Source: Tsukamurella conjunctivitidis | GTDB lineage: Bacteria; Actinomycetota; Actinomycetes; Mycobacteriales; Mycobacteriaceae | Direction of reading: 5' to 3' | DNA: 64,000 nucleotides | Assembly (NCBI RefSeq): GCF_007858475.1 | Contig: NZ_VIGX01000004.1 | Location: forward strand, 62,001 to 126,000 | In this document: positions 1 to 8,790 of the stretch, one piece after another | Layout: the number at the start of each line of letters is the position of its first letter | How positions within the stretch are numbered: position 1 is the first letter of the stretch | The notes under the pieces: generated by a model | Told to the model about the DNA's origin: nothing | Databases searched by the model: none | The model's input: the letters and a program-made list of their open reading frames with translations, nothing else | Made by a program: the position numbers and the translations under genes

Positions 1-220
1 GGGTCAGCCGGGCCATGAGGCCGGCCTCCTGATCGAACCTGGCCAGCGCGTCGGGCGCCGACGGGGACGCTGCGGCGCGCAGCACCTTCACCGCGTCGAG
101 CCGCGGCAGCCGGGGATGGCGGGCCAGGTAGACCTCGCCCATCCCGCCGGCTCCGAGGCGGCGGACGACGCTGTAGTCGCCGATCCGGTGGAGTGGGCTG
201 GTCGGAAGCTGGGTACGCAC
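1..220 (-). CDS. Serine/threonine protein kinase, N-terminal part (cut by window edge)
   Basis: Only the first 73 or so codons are visible, running off the left edge. Read from a GTG at 220, the protein shows a glycine-rich P-loop (GAGGMGEV, residues 23-30), the ATP-anchoring lysine in AVKVL (Lys45) and the start of helix C ([12 protein letters not shown]). These are hallmarks of PknB-like Hanks-type kinases that phosphorylate Ser/Thr on signalling proteins. The upstream SGNH gene on the same strand ends at 291, leaving 70 bp, so co-transcription is possible. The start is uncertain: the ribosome site before the GTG is weak and no other in-frame start lies near. Activation loop, membrane segment and sensor domain lie outside the window. 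Confidence 0.85.
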   Translation of the reverse strand, partial: MRTQLPTSPLHRIGDYSVVRRLGAGGMGEVYLARHPRLPRLDAVKVLRAAASPSAPDALARFDQEAGLMARLT

Positions 221-290
221 TCGTCCGATGCTGCGGTGCCGCGATCGCGGCGGCGTCGTCGCCGTGTCGCAGGCGCGTCGCAGAGGCGCG

Positions 291-1208
291 TCAATCCCGC
301 CGCAGGACGCGCGCCAGGCGCGCCGTCAGCCGGTTCGCGTCGGCGGCCTCGGAGACCTCCGGCGGCGAGGGAAGAGGGCCGTGCCACTCGCCGAGCACGG
401 CGAGCACCTCGGGGAGCAGCAGTCGGGCCGCGAGCTCGTAGCCCGCGGCCGACGGGTGGAAGTTGTCGGGGGAGAACATGCGCTCGGGAGCTTCGAGGAA
501 TTCCGGCGTCAGGGTGTCGGCGAAGGGCACCGGGTGTCCGCCCGCTGCCAGTACGTGCGCCCGCTGTCGCGCAGCGAGTTGCAGCCCGTACCTGCGGATC
601 ACGGACCGCAACGGCTGCGGGATGGACTGCACCACGCCGATGTCCGGGCACGTGCCCACCACGACCTCAGCACCCGCGCCGCGCAGCTGTGCGACGGCCG
701 CTCCGAGGCGCCGCGCGGAGGGTTCGATCGAATTGAGCGCGGTCACGTCGTTCGCGCCGACGATGATCACCGCCACGTCCGGGATCTGCTTCGCGATGAA
801 TGCGGCCTCGATCTGCGCCGCGAGCCCCTTCGACGTCGCGCCGACGATCGCCTTCACCGCGAGCCGCACGGTCCGTCCAGTCTCGGCGACGACGCCGCGC
901 GCGAGGAGCACCCCGGGCGTGTGCTCGGCATCGTCGACCCCGAGGCCCGCGGCGGTGGAATCCCCGAAGACCATCAGGCTCACGTCCGCCGGATGCCCGG
1001 GTCCGGGGCGTTCCACCTGCGTCGTGCCGGGGGCGTAGACCCCGTCCTTCGACGGTGCCTTGTCGGTGCGGTGGGGGATGACGGTGCGCGCCGTCCTGGC
1101 CTGCTTGGTGAGCAGGGCGTAGGCACCCCAGGTGGCTCCGGCGCCGCTGACGGCGGCGGCCGAGGTGTACAGCGCGTCACGGGCGAGCCGGTTTCGGGAG
1201 TACCCCAT
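291..1208 (-). CDS. SGNH/GDSL-family hydrolase, secreted or membrane-anchored
   Basis: A 305-residue protein with the SGNH esterase blocks: GDST with nucleophile Ser84, GAND at 151-154 (block III Asn), and the C-terminal DNFHPS with Asp248 and His251 completing the triad. A hydrophobic stretch at about 15-35 after a basic N-terminus looks like a signal anchor, so it probably acts at the cell envelope. Members of this family hydrolyse ester bonds of lipids or acylated sugars; the substrate cannot be read here. It is transcribed divergently from cbs with 70 bp between starts. An equivalent gene precedes cbs in mycobacteria as I recall. Confidence 0.88.
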   Translation of the reverse strand: MGYSRNRLARDALYTSAAAVSGAGATWGAYALLTKQARTARTVIPHRTDKAPSKDGVYAPGTTQVERPGPGHPADVSLMVFGDSTAAGLGVDDAEHTPGVLLARGVVAETGRTVRLAVKAIVGATSKGLAAQIEAAFIAKQIPDVAVIIVGANDVTALNSIEPSARRLGAAVAQLRGAGAEVVVGTCPDIGVVQSIPQPLRSVIRRYGLQLAARQRAHVLAAGGHPVPFADTLTPEFLEAPERMFSPDNFHPSAAGYELAARLLLPEVLAVLGEWHGPLPSPPEVSEAADANRLTARLARVLRRD

Positions 1209-1278
1209 GCACCCAATCTAGACGGGTGCGCACGGACCGGCCGTGAGGCGGCGCGGGCGGTTCTGGGACGATGGACGC

Positions 1279-2661
1279 ATGCGTATCGCAGGACACGTCA
1301 GCGAGTTGATCGGCGACACCCCACTGGTGCGACTCAACTCCGTGGTGAAGCCCGGATCCGGCCTGGTCGCGGCCAAGATCGAGTACCTCAACCCCGGCGG
1401 GTCCAGCAAGGACCGGATCGCGGTGAAGATGATCGACGCCGCGGAGCAGTCGGGCGAGCTCAAGCCCGGCGGCACCATCGTCGAGCCCACCTCCGGTAAC
1501 ACGGGCGTGGGCCTGGCGATCGTCGCGCAGCAGCGCGGCTACAAGTGCGTCTTCGTCTGCCCGGACAAGGTCAGCGAGGACAAGCGCAACGTGCTCAAGG
1601 CCTACGGCGCCGAGGTCGTCGTGTGCCCGACCGCCGTCGCGCCCGAGCATCCGGACTCGTACTACAACGTCTCCGACCGCCTGACTCGCGAGATCCCGGG
1701 CGCCTGGAAGCCGAACCAGTACTCCAACCCCAACGGCCCGGCCTCGCACTACGAGACCACCGGCCCGGAGATCTGGCGCGACACCGAGGGGAAGATCACC
1801 CACTTCGTCGCGGGCGTGGGCACCGGCGGCACCATCACCGGCACCGGCCGCTACCTCAAGGAGGTCTCGGGCGGGAAGGTCAAGGTCGTCGGCGCGGACC
1901 CCGAGGGCTCCGTCTACTCGGGCGGCACCGGCCGGCCGTACCTCGTCGAGGGCGTGGGTGAGGACTTCTGGCCCACCGCCTACGACCCGGACATCCCCGA
2001 CGAGATCATCGCCGTCTCCGACGCCGACTCCTTCGAGATGACCCGCCGCCTGGCGCGCGAGGAGGGGCTGCTCGTCGGCGGCTCGTGCGGCATGGCCGTC
2101 GTCGCCGCGCTGCGCGTCGCCGAGCGCGATCCGGACGCCGTCGTCGTCGTGCTCCTGCCCGACGGTGGCCGCGGCTACCTGTCGAAGATCTTCAACGACA
2201 AGTGGATGTCGAGCTACGGCTTCCTGCGTGCGCCGCTCGACCCCAACGAGCAGGAGTCCCTCGTCGGCGACATCCTGCGCGGCAAGAAGGGCGAGCTGCC
2301 CGACCTGGTGCACACGCACCCGTCGGAGACCATTCGCGACGCCATCGAGATCCTGGCGGAGTACAACGTCTCGCAGATGCCCGTCGTGGGTGCCGAGCCG
2401 CCGATCATGGCGGGCGAGGTCGCGGGCGCCGTCACCGAGCGTGAGCTGCTCTCGGCGGTCTTCGAGGGCCGCGCCGAACTCGCCGACCCGGTGAGCAAGC
2501 ACATGGGCCCCGCGTTCCCGCTGATCGGCGCGGGCGAGCCCGTCTCGGCCGCCAACACGGCGCTGCGCGAGTCCGACGCCCTCATGGTGATCGACGACGG
2601 CAAGCCCGTCGGCGTGATCACCCGGCACGACGTGCTGAACTTCCTCTCCCACGGCAAGTAG
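1279..2661 (+). CDS. cbs: Cystathionine beta-synthase
   Basis: A 460-residue PLP enzyme that condenses homocysteine with serine to cystathionine, the first step of transsulfuration. The PLP lysine is Lys44 in PGGSSKDRIA; a TSGNTG loop and a glycine-rich phosphate loop (GTGGTITGTG) follow. Residues about 345-460 form a pair of CBS (Bateman) domains, which in this family act as regulatory nucleotide or AdoMet sensors. The ATG at 1279 was chosen because the protein begins with the family-like MRIAGHVSELIGDTPLV; an in-frame GTG at 1243 would add 12 unlikely residues. metB follows after 13 bp, so the two form a transsulfuration operon. Confidence 0.95.
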   Translation: MRIAGHVSELIGDTPLVRLNSVVKPGSGLVAAKIEYLNPGGSSKDRIAVKMIDAAEQSGELKPGGTIVEPTSGNTGVGLAIVAQQRGYKCVFVCPDKVSEDKRNVLKAYGAEVVVCPTAVAPEHPDSYYNVSDRLTREIPGAWKPNQYSNPNGPASHYETTGPEIWRDTEGKITHFVAGVGTGGTITGTGRYLKEVSGGKVKVVGADPEGSVYSGGTGRPYLVEGVGEDFWPTAYDPDIPDEIIAVSDADSFEMTRRLAREEGLLVGGSCGMAVVAALRVAERDPDAVVVVLLPDGGRGYLSKIFNDKWMSSYGFLRAPLDPNEQESLVGDILRGKKGELPDLVHTHPSETIRDAIEILAEYNVSQMPVVGAEPPIMAGEVAGAVTERELLSAVFEGRAELADPVSKHMGPAFPLIGAGEPVSAANTALRESDALMVIDDGKPVGVITRHDVLNFLSHGK

Positions 2662-2674
2662 AAAGGGCCGCACC

Positions 2675-3847
2675 ATGAGCGAGCAGAAGAGCGCCATCGA
2701 CAAGCATGCGGCGCAGGGCTTCTCGACCCGCGCTATCCACGCCGGCTACGAGCCCGACCCGCTGACGGGCGCCGTGAACGTGCCGATCTACGCGAGCTCC
2801 ACCTTCGCCCAGGACGGCGTCGGCGGCATGCGCGGCGGCTTCGAGTACGCCCGCACCGGAAACCCCACCCGTCGCGCCTACGAGGCCAACCTCGCCGCGA
2901 TCGAGGAGGGCACCTTCGGCCGGGGTTTCGCCTCCGGCATGGCGGCCACCGACTGCCTGCTCCGCGCCGCCCTGCGCCCCGGCGATCACCTGGTGATCCC
3001 CGACGACGCCTACGGCGGCACCTTCCGGCTCATCGACAAGGTCTTCTCGCAGTGGGGGATCGAGCACACCCCCGCGCCGATCACCGACGTCGACGCGGTG
3101 CGCGCCGCGATCCGCCCCACCACCAAGCTGGTGTGGATCGAGACGCCGACCAATCCGCTGCTCAACATCGGCGACATCGCCGCGCTCGCCGAGGTGGCGC
3201 ACGAGGGCGGCGCGAAGCTGGTGGTGGACAACACTTTCGCCAGCCCCTACCTGCAGACGCCGCTCACGCTCGGCGCCGATGTGGTGCTGCACTCGGTGAC
3301 CAAGTACCTCGGCGGGCACAGCGACACCGTCGGCGGCGCGCTCGTGACCAACGACGAGCAGCTCGACACCGACTTCGCCTTCCTGCAGAACGGCGCGGGC
3401 GCGGTGCCCGGCCCGTTCGACGTCTACCTCGCGCTGCGCGGCATCAAGACGCTCGGCGTGCGCATGGACCGGCACTGCGACAACGCGGAGAAGATCGTCG
3501 AGTTCCTCGCCGGTCGTCCCGAGGTCTCGACGGTGCTCTACCCGGGGCTCGAGAGCCACCCGAACCACGCCGTCGCCGCCAAGCAGATGAAGCGCTTCGG
3601 CGGCATGATCTCCGTGCGTCTGGCCGGCGGTCGCGAGGCGGCGCAGCGGTTCTGCGCGCGCACCGAGATCTTCACCCTGGCGGAGTCGCTCGGCGGCATC
3701 GAGTCGCTCATCGAGCACCCCGCCGCCATGACCCACGCCTCCACCGCCGGCTCGCAGCTCGAGGTCCCCGAGGACCTGGTGCGGTTGTCCGTCGGCATCG
3801 AGGACATCGGCGACCTCATCGCGGATCTGGAGAACGCCTTCAGCTGA
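2675..3847 (+). CDS. metB: Cystathionine gamma-synthase / gamma-lyase family enzyme
   Basis: A 390-residue Cys/Met-metabolism PLP enzyme. The PLP Schiff-base lysine is Lys210 in HSVTKYLGGH, with SGMAATDCLL near 87-96 binding the phosphate and YARTGNPTR at 58-66 from the neighbouring subunit. It uses O-acyl-homoserine plus cysteine to make cystathionine, or cleaves cystathionine; the two activities cannot be separated by motif. An AAAGGG ribosome site precedes the ATG. It lies 13 bp after cbs, which favours a role in moving sulfur between homocysteine and cysteine. Its end overlaps the convergent membrane-protein gene by 8 bp. Confidence 0.92.
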   Translation: MSEQKSAIDKHAAQGFSTRAIHAGYEPDPLTGAVNVPIYASSTFAQDGVGGMRGGFEYARTGNPTRRAYEANLAAIEEGTFGRGFASGMAATDCLLRAALRPGDHLVIPDDAYGGTFRLIDKVFSQWGIEHTPAPITDVDAVRAAIRPTTKLVWIETPTNPLLNIGDIAALAEVAHEGGAKLVVDNTFASPYLQTPLTLGADVVLHSVTKYLGGHSDTVGGALVTNDEQLDTDFAFLQNGAGAVPGPFDVYLALRGIKTLGVRMDRHCDNAEKIVEFLAGRPEVSTVLYPGLESHPNHAVAAKQMKRFGGMISVRLAGGREAAQRFCARTEIFTLAESLGGIESLIEHPAAMTHASTAGSQLEVPEDLVRLSVGIEDIGDLIADLENAFS

Positions 3848-4391
3848 CGCCGCAGTAGCGCCACATCCCGGACTCGTAGCGGAACTGCGCCACCTTCTTC
3901 GCCCGGACGGGATCCTCGTCGGGGTCCTTCGGGGCGCCCTGGGGGTAGTAGTGCACGCCGATCGTGGCGATGTCGCCGTCGATGACGACATCGCCGGTCG
4001 TTCGAGGTCCGGGCGGGAACCATCGCGTACTCTCGTCGCCGTCGACGAGCCGCTCGCACCACAGGCCGGAGACGTCCCGCCCCGAGTCGACGTCGGCGCC
4101 GTACCCGCTCAGCCGTGCCCGGACCGTGCGCTCGTCGTGCTCGTCGACGGGTACCGGGTCGGACAGGGCGTGCGCGAACAGCACGCCGAGCCCGAGGAGT
4201 AGCCCGGCTCCCACCGTGAGGATGATCAGCACGATGGCCGTCACGGTCAGGATGATGAAGACGGCCGGATGGCGCCGATGCCACGGCTCGAAGTAGTTCG
4301 GATGCACGGCACGATGGTCCGCTTCCGGCCTTGTCGGCCCCTTGTCCGCGCCTTGGGCGACCGCGGTCGGGAGTAACGACTCGGTCACCAT
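3840..4391 (-). CDS. Membrane protein of unknown function
   Basis: A 183-residue protein with a hydrophilic N-terminus, a strongly hydrophobic segment at about 42-77 (one long or two short membrane helices) and an external-type C-terminal half ending in YESGMWRYCGVS, with two Cys that could pair (WCERL and YCGVS). I do not recognise a named family. The ATG at 4391 was chosen over the longer reading from 4508 because a GAAGG ribosome site sits just upstream and the extension would run into the divergent gene's promoter. It is convergent with metB and divergent from the deacetylase-like gene. Confidence 0.7.
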   Translation of the reverse strand: MVTESLLPTAVAQGADKGPTRPEADHRAVHPNYFEPWHRRHPAVFIILTVTAIVLIILTVGAGLLLGLGVLFAHALSDPVPVDEHDERTVRARLSGYGADVDSGRDVSGLWCERLVDGDESTRWFPPGPRTTGDVVIDGDIATIGVHYYPQGAPKDPDEDPVRAKKVAQFRYESGMWRYCGVS

Positions 4392-4476
4392 CCGAACCTT
4401 CGACTTCCCCTTCAGGGTTCGTGGGACTAAAGTGGCGCTTGTTGTAGAAAGTGACACAAGTGGCTGGAGTGAGTTC

Positions 4477-5532
4477 TTGAGGCCGAAGCAGAGCCGGAAG
4501 GTCCGCAACTACGCGGTCGCGGGGAGTGCCCTCGTGATCGCGGCTGCCGTCGCGGTCGGATGCGGCGTGACCGGCGGCGATCCGAGTCGTCTCGGGTCGA
4601 GCCTCACGTTCGACCCGCTGCCGTCGGCCCCGTCGGGCGCCTCCGCGACGCCGGGCGCCGGGGTCAACCCCGGGGCGCTGCCCGCGGGGCAGACCACCGC
4701 GCCGCCGTCGCCGCAGGCGCCGGCCACGATGACCGTCGTGGTGCCGCCGCCGAGCGCGCCCGCGAAGCCGCAGACCACCGTCGCCGGTCCTACCGCGCCC
4801 GCGGTGCCGCCCGCGCCGACCACGCCCGGAGGCGGCGACGCCGCGCACCGGGACGAAGGCGCACCGTCGGGCCAGGGCGGCGGGACCGCCGCCCCGCAGG
4901 CGGCGGCGAAGCCCGTGACCAAGCCCGTGTACCTGCCGGACGGCAGCGTCGACTGCGCGAAGAGCAAGTGCGTCGCGCTGACCTTCTCCGGCGGCCCGGG
5001 GCCCGCGACCAGGCAGTTCCTGCAGATCCTCGACAGCCACGGAGCGAAGGGCACGTTCTTCGTGACCGGTGCACAGGTCAATCTCAACCCCGATGTCATG
5101 ACGGCGATCGCCGGCACCGGGAACGAGGTCGCCAACGGGACCTGGACTCAGCCCGACATGACGACGTTGTCGGAGAGCGACACCACGGCGCAGCTGCAGC
5201 AGACCAGCGACGCGATCCGCACCTCCGTGGGCAGCGCGCCCACGCTGTTCCGGCCGATGGGCGGTCACACGTCGCCGGCGGTCGTGGAGGCCGGGCAGCG
5301 GCTGGGCCTGACGCAGATCCTCTGGGACCTGGACTCGATGGATTACAACTACCAGGGCAACCCGGACGGCCTGACCCAGGTGTTGCTGAAGGTGAAGCCG
5401 GGGCAGATCGTCATGCTGCACGACACCTTCGTCTCCTCGGCCACCGCGCTGGATCGCACCATGACGCAGCTCGGCGACCAGGGGTACGCCTTCGTCACCG
5501 TCAGCCAGCTGTTGCGCAGCCGCGCCGGATGA
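4477..5532 (+). CDS. Exported NodB-fold polysaccharide deacetylase homologue with degenerate metal site
   Basis: From a TTG at 4477 (GGAG 8-9 bases upstream) the 351-residue protein starts with a basic stretch and hydrophobic helix ending near Cys29 (an imperfect lipobox), then a Pro/Ala/Thr-rich linker to about 150, then a NodB-like domain at 155-350. The domain keeps GTFFVTG, FRPMGGH (258-264) and the terminal LHD (314-316). However, motif 1 (normally TFDDGP) reads TFSGGP at 169-174, and motif 2 (normally NHTxxHP) reads NGTWTQP at 220-226. So the catalytic-base Asp, the metal Asp and both metal His are all replaced. Active family members deacetylate peptidoglycan or glycans with Zn or Co; this copy is probably non-catalytic, perhaps a binding protein. 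Earlier in-frame GTG codons at 4342 and 4429 are alternatives. Confidence 0.82.
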   Translation: MRPKQSRKVRNYAVAGSALVIAAAVAVGCGVTGGDPSRLGSSLTFDPLPSAPSGASATPGAGVNPGALPAGQTTAPPSPQAPATMTVVVPPPSAPAKPQTTVAGPTAPAVPPAPTTPGGGDAAHRDEGAPSGQGGGTAAPQAAAKPVTKPVYLPDGSVDCAKSKCVALTFSGGPGPATRQFLQILDSHGAKGTFFVTGAQVNLNPDVMTAIAGTGNEVANGTWTQPDMTTLSESDTTAQLQQTSDAIRTSVGSAPTLFRPMGGHTSPAVVEAGQRLGLTQILWDLDSMDYNYQGNPDGLTQVLLKVKPGQIVMLHDTFVSSATALDRTMTQLGDQGYAFVTVSQLLRSRAG

Positions 5533-5548
5533 CCGGGTACCGATACGA

Positions 5549-5582
5549 GAAGCGGCCCGTCCCCCAGGGGGCGGGCCGCTTC
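5549..5582. terminator. Hairpin terminator between convergent genes
   Basis: Perfect inverted repeat GAAGCGGCCCG / CGGGCCGCTTC (5549-5559 with 5572-5582) closing a loop that itself holds CCCCC and GGGGG runs. It lies 16 bp after the deacetylase-like gene and 16 bp before the convergent greA stop, so it probably serves both directions. There is no long T tract. Confidence 0.8.
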
Positions 5583-5598
5583 TTCGTCGATCGAGCGG

Positions 5599-6093
5599 TC
5601 AGGAGTGGTACGGCTCCGCGCTGACCAGCGTCACCTTGACGACCGCGCCGCTGGGGATGGTGTACTCGCGCGACTCGCCGACCTTGGCGTCGATGAGCGC
5701 GGCACCGAGCGGCGAGCTCGGCGAGTAGACCTCGAGGCCGCCGTCCTGCGCGCCCTCCTCCCGGGTGGCGATGAGGAAGGTCTCGGTGTCCTTCTCGTCT
5801 CCGTCGTAGTACACCTTCACGACCGAGCCGGGCAGCGCGACACCCGACTGGGTGGGGGCCTCACCGACCTTGGCGTTGTTGAGGAGTTCCTGCAGCTGGC
5901 GGATGCGCGCCTCCTGCTGGCCCTGCTCCTCGCGCGCAGCGTGGTAGCCGCCGTTCTCCTTGAGATCGCCCTCTTCGCGACGCTCGTTGATCTCGGCGGC
6001 GATGACGGGGCGGTTGGCGATCAAGGCGTCCAACTCGTTCTTGAGGCGCTCGTGGGACTCGGGGGTCAACCACGTCACCTGAGTGTCCGTCAT
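5599..6093 (-). CDS. greA: Transcription elongation factor GreA
   Basis: A 164-residue protein that enters the RNA polymerase secondary channel and stimulates cleavage of backtracked RNA. The N-terminal coiled coil carries the family signature around [20 protein letters not shown], with the acidic tip residues in EEGDLKEN. The C-terminal globular half has [17 protein letters not shown]. The ATG at 6093 is preceded by AAGGA; a longer ORF from 6192 would translate the 5' leader. A hairpin and likely -10 element lie upstream at 6192-6231. It is convergent with the deacetylase-like gene. Confidence 0.97.
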   Translation of the reverse strand: MTDTQVTWLTPESHERLKNELDALIANRPVIAAEINERREEGDLKENGGYHAAREEQGQQEARIRQLQELLNNAKVGEAPTQSGVALPGSVVKVYYDGDEKDTETFLIATREEGAQDGGLEVYSPSSPLGAALIDAKVGESREYTIPSGAVVKVTLVSAEPYHS

Positions 6094-6191
6094 TTCGTTC
6101 GTCCTTCGTCGTAGTCGGCACGGCCCGCCGTGGATATCCCTCCCACAGCCGACCGGCCCCGGAACGGCGCCCGGGGCCCGTAAATGCAGCA

Positions 6192-6231
6192 ATACACGGC
6201 CCCAAGCGGAACCGTGTATCCGCTGATTCTA
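6192..6231 (-). promoter_or_regulatory. Likely greA promoter -10 with 5' leader hairpin
   Basis: On the minus strand TAGAAT (6231-6226) resembles a -10 element. About seven bases downstream, where transcription should begin, lies the inverted repeat ATACACGG / CCGTGTAT (6212-6219 with 6192-6199, loop 12). The hairpin would sit at the extreme 5' end of the greA mRNA, about 100 nt before the start codon. It could stabilise the RNA, attenuate greA, or alternatively terminate the upstream YhhQ transcript. Confidence 0.5.
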
Positions 6232-6259
6232 GCATGGGAAACGGAATGGGGCATTCGGT

Positions 6260-7024
6260 TCAGGCGGCCAGTAGAGCCTGCTGGTAGGTGGGCTCGCGGC
6301 GCTTGAGGAAGGCGCAGAGCGCGTAGCTCAGGGGCATTATCACGATCTCGACCAGGGTCTTCCACACGAAACCGAGGATCAGGTAGTTGAGGAACTGCCC
6401 CGGGCTGGTGAAGCCCAGTGCGGGCGCGGCGATGGAGCAGAAGACCAGGGTGTCGAAGAACTCGCCGACCACGGTGGAGCCGAGCAGGCGCGACCAGAGG
6501 TGCTTCTCGCCCGTCCAGGCCTTCATCCGCACCAGGACCCACGAGTTCATGAATTCGCCCACGAGGTAGCCGGCCAGGCCTGCGATGAGGAAGCGGGGCA
6601 CCACGCCGGCGACGGTCTTGAAGGCCTCGTCGTTGGGCCAGCCGGGCGCGGGCGGCAGCAGGGTGGTGATCCAGAAGCACAGCGCCGCGAGGGCGAGGAT
6701 CGCGAATCCGGTGAGGATCACGCGGCGCATGGCCCGGAAGCCGTAGACCTCGGAGATCACGTCGCCGAGGACGTAGGCGAGGGGGAAGAGGTAGAAGGCG
6801 CCGTCGGTGGCGATGCCGTCGACCTGGAGGCCGAGGATCTCGAAGTGCAGCGACGGGGCGAACAGCACGGCCTTGGTGCCCGTGATGTTGCTGATGATCA
6901 TGACGCCGACGAAGAGGCCGACGAGCATGGGGAAGTAGTAGCTCGAGACGGTGGCGAAGGCCGGCCGCGCGCGCACGCGGGCCGGCTGCCCAGAGACCGG
7001 GGTGGGGGAGTTGTCAGTGCTCAC
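6260..7024 (-). CDS. Queuosine precursor transporter, YhhQ/VUT family
   Basis: A 254-residue polytopic membrane protein with about six helices. It shows family features: an N-terminal helix with MLVGLFVGVMIISNI, then TDGAFYLFPLAYVLGDVISEVYG, and later LGSTVVGEFFDTLVF. Members import queuosine precursors such as preQ0/preQ1 for tRNA modification. The GTG start overlaps the TGA of the DUF4307 gene (GTGA), so the two are translationally coupled. The start is set by that overlap. Confidence 0.88.
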   Translation of the reverse strand: MSTDNSPTPVSGQPARVRARPAFATVSSYYFPMLVGLFVGVMIISNITGTKAVLFAPSLHFEILGLQVDGIATDGAFYLFPLAYVLGDVISEVYGFRAMRRVILTGFAILALAALCFWITTLLPPAPGWPNDEAFKTVAGVVPRFLIAGLAGYLVGEFMNSWVLVRMKAWTGEKHLWSRLLGSTVVGEFFDTLVFCSIAAPALGFTSPGQFLNYLILGFVWKTLVEIVIMPLSYALCAFLKRREPTYQQALLAA

Positions 7025-7449
7025 GCACGGTCAAGATACGCGGGCACGTTCGTCCCGCAACCGAAGACGTCGCCCACGGCGGGCGGTTCGGTGGTGCGCA
7101 CCTCGCTGCTGACCACGACGACGGGGTCCGGCGACGGGGCCACGTAGAACTCGCGCCGGCCGATCTCGTCGCCCGCCTTGTTCTTGGCGTACACGATGCA
7201 GCTGACCGCCTGCTGCGGATCGGTCCGGGTGACGGTGACCTGCACGTCCACCGCGGAATCGGACAGCACCTGGTAGCCCGCGGTCTCGCCGGTGACCGGC
7301 TGCCGGGAGAACTTCTGGTAGCCCAGCCACGCGAGCCCGACGCCCAGGATCACGACCACGACCAGTCCGATGATGCCGATGCGCCGGGCGCGCGCGGGAT
7401 CGCGCTCGTCGGGGTAGCGATCGGAAGGTCGGACGGGGGCGGTCGGCAT
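7021..7449 (-). CDS. DUF4307 membrane protein
   Basis: A 142-residue protein: short charged N-terminus, one membrane helix at about 24-44, and an extracytoplasmic domain with one [16 protein letters not shown] strand and a second Cys in GCGTN, consistent with a small disulfide-containing beta domain. This matches the actinobacterial DUF4307 family, which lies beside mca in mycobacteria as I recall. Function unknown. The ATG at 7449 has GGAAG just upstream; the longer ORF from 7512 overlaps the mca start. Divergent from mca with about 60 bp between starts, upstream of and overlapping the YhhQ gene. Confidence 0.78.
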   Translation of the reverse strand: MPTAPVRPSDRYPDERDPARARRIGIIGLVVVVILGVGLAWLGYQKFSRQPVTGETAGYQVLSDSAVDVQVTVTRTDPQQAVSCIVYAKNKAGDEIGRREFYVAPSPDPVVVVSSEVRTTEPPAVGDVFGCGTNVPAYLDRA

Positions 7450-7510
7450 GCTTCCATCGAAGCACACCCGGCGCGGCGTGCCGTCGGCCGATCGTGGAAC
7501 ACTGGGGGTC

Positions 7511-8377
7511 ATGACCGGATACCGCCTCCTCGCCGTTCACGCGCACCCGGACGACGAGTCGAGCAAGGGCGCCGCGACGATGGCGCGGTACGCGGCCGAG
7601 GGGAACGACGTGCTGGTCGCGACGTTCACGGGCGGCGAACGGGGTGACATCCTCAATCCCGCGATGGACGTCGCGGGCGTCCAGGACCGGCTGCCCGAGG
7701 TGCGGCGCGAGGAGATGGCCAAGGCCGCAGCGATCCTCGGTGTCGAGCACCGCTGGCTCGGTTTCGTCGACTCGGGCCTGCCCGAGGGCGACCCGCTGCC
7801 GCCGCTCCCCGAGGGATGCTTCGCGCTGGAGCCCGTCGAGGTGCCGACCGAGACGCTCGTGCGCCTGATCCGCGAGTTCCGCCCGCACGTGATGATCACG
7901 TACGACGAGAACGGCGGCTACCCGCATCCGGACCACATCATGACCCACACCGTCTCGATGGCGGCGTACGAGGCGGCGGCGGATCCCGAGCAGTTCCCCG
8001 ACGCGGGCGAGCCCTGGCAGATCTCGAAGGTCTACTACAGCCACGGCTTCCTCCGCGGCAAGTTCCAGGCCTTTGCGGACGAGTTCGAGAAGCACGGCCT
8101 CGAGAACCCCTACACCGAGTGGCTCGCCCGGTGGAAGGACGAGAAGAACGACATGATGGCCCGCGTGACCACACAGGTCGAGTGCGGCGAGTACTTCCCC
8201 GTCCGGGACGACGCCCTCCGCGCGCACGCCACCCAGATCGACCCCAACGGCCCCTTCTTCGCGGTGCCGATGGAATGGCAGCAGCGGCTGTGGCCGACCG
8301 AGGAGTACGAGTTGGCGAAGACCACGGTGAGCAGCAGGATGCCCGAGAAGGACCTGTTCAGCGGGATCGAGAAGTGA
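7511..8377 (+). CDS. mca: Mycothiol S-conjugate amidase
   Basis: A 288-residue zinc amidase of the PIG-L/MshB/Mca superfamily. It hydrolyses mycothiol S-conjugates, giving a mercapturic acid for export and GlcN-Ins for recycling, a detoxification route unique to actinobacteria. Zinc ligands appear as AHPDDE (His12, Asp15) and HPDH (His142). Length and the absence of MshB-type features favour Mca over MshB, as does the neighbour set with DUF4307. GGGGG lies just before the ATG at 7511. The downstream membrane gene overlaps its stop by one base (TGATG). Confidence 0.93.
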   Translation: MTGYRLLAVHAHPDDESSKGAATMARYAAEGNDVLVATFTGGERGDILNPAMDVAGVQDRLPEVRREEMAKAAAILGVEHRWLGFVDSGLPEGDPLPPLPEGCFALEPVEVPTETLVRLIREFRPHVMITYDENGGYPHPDHIMTHTVSMAAYEAAADPEQFPDAGEPWQISKVYYSHGFLRGKFQAFADEFEKHGLENPYTEWLARWKDEKNDMMARVTTQVECGEYFPVRDDALRAHATQIDPNGPFFAVPMEWQQRLWPTEEYELAKTTVSSRMPEKDLFSGIEK

Positions 8378-8709
8378 TGAGTCCCCTCCTTCAACTGGCC
8401 GGCGACATCGCGATCCTCGCGCAGGACCCGCAGAAGCCCAAGGGGCCGGAGTTCGGCAAGTCCGGGCCCCTCGGCCTCGCCGTGATCGTCGCGCTCCTCG
8501 CCGTGACCTTCCTGCTCATCCGGTCGATGAACAAGCACGTCAAGAACCTCCCCGCGTCGTTCGACGACGAGGCGCCCGGCGAGGGCGACGAGGCGGGCGG
8601 CACCGAACACGGTGCGATCGACCACGGCGTCGACGGTGCCTCCCCGGCCACGGGCGACGGCGGACCGTCGGGCGGATCCGACGGCGACGGGGCCGACCGG
8701 CCCCGCTAG
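8377..8709 (+). CDS. Small single-pass membrane protein linked to mca
   Basis: A 110-residue protein: N-terminal segment with QKPKGPEFGKSGPLGL, one strong membrane helix at about 33-50, then a Gly/Asp/Ser-rich acidic tail of low complexity. The ATG overlaps the mca TGA (TGATG), implying translational coupling. A short membrane protein lies at the same place in mycobacteria. Function unknown; coupling suggests a link to mycothiol detoxification or membrane placement of Mca. Confidence 0.75.
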   Translation: MSPLLQLAGDIAILAQDPQKPKGPEFGKSGPLGLAVIVALLAVTFLLIRSMNKHVKNLPASFDDEAPGEGDEAGGTEHGAIDHGVDGASPATGDGGPSGGSDGDGADRPR

Positions 8710-8790
8710 GCGACCCGCCACCGTAGGGCTCACAGCGACCTCCCAGGCGTAGCGGCACGACCGTCCAGTTCCGCCCGCGAGGGTGGTGCC

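Noticed and set aside
1177-2703. 508-codon minus-strand frame across cbs
   Set aside because: It is antisense to cbs, rich in Arg/Ala/Gly/Asp/Val by GC codon skew, and has no recognisable motif; the plus strand carries clear catalytic residues.
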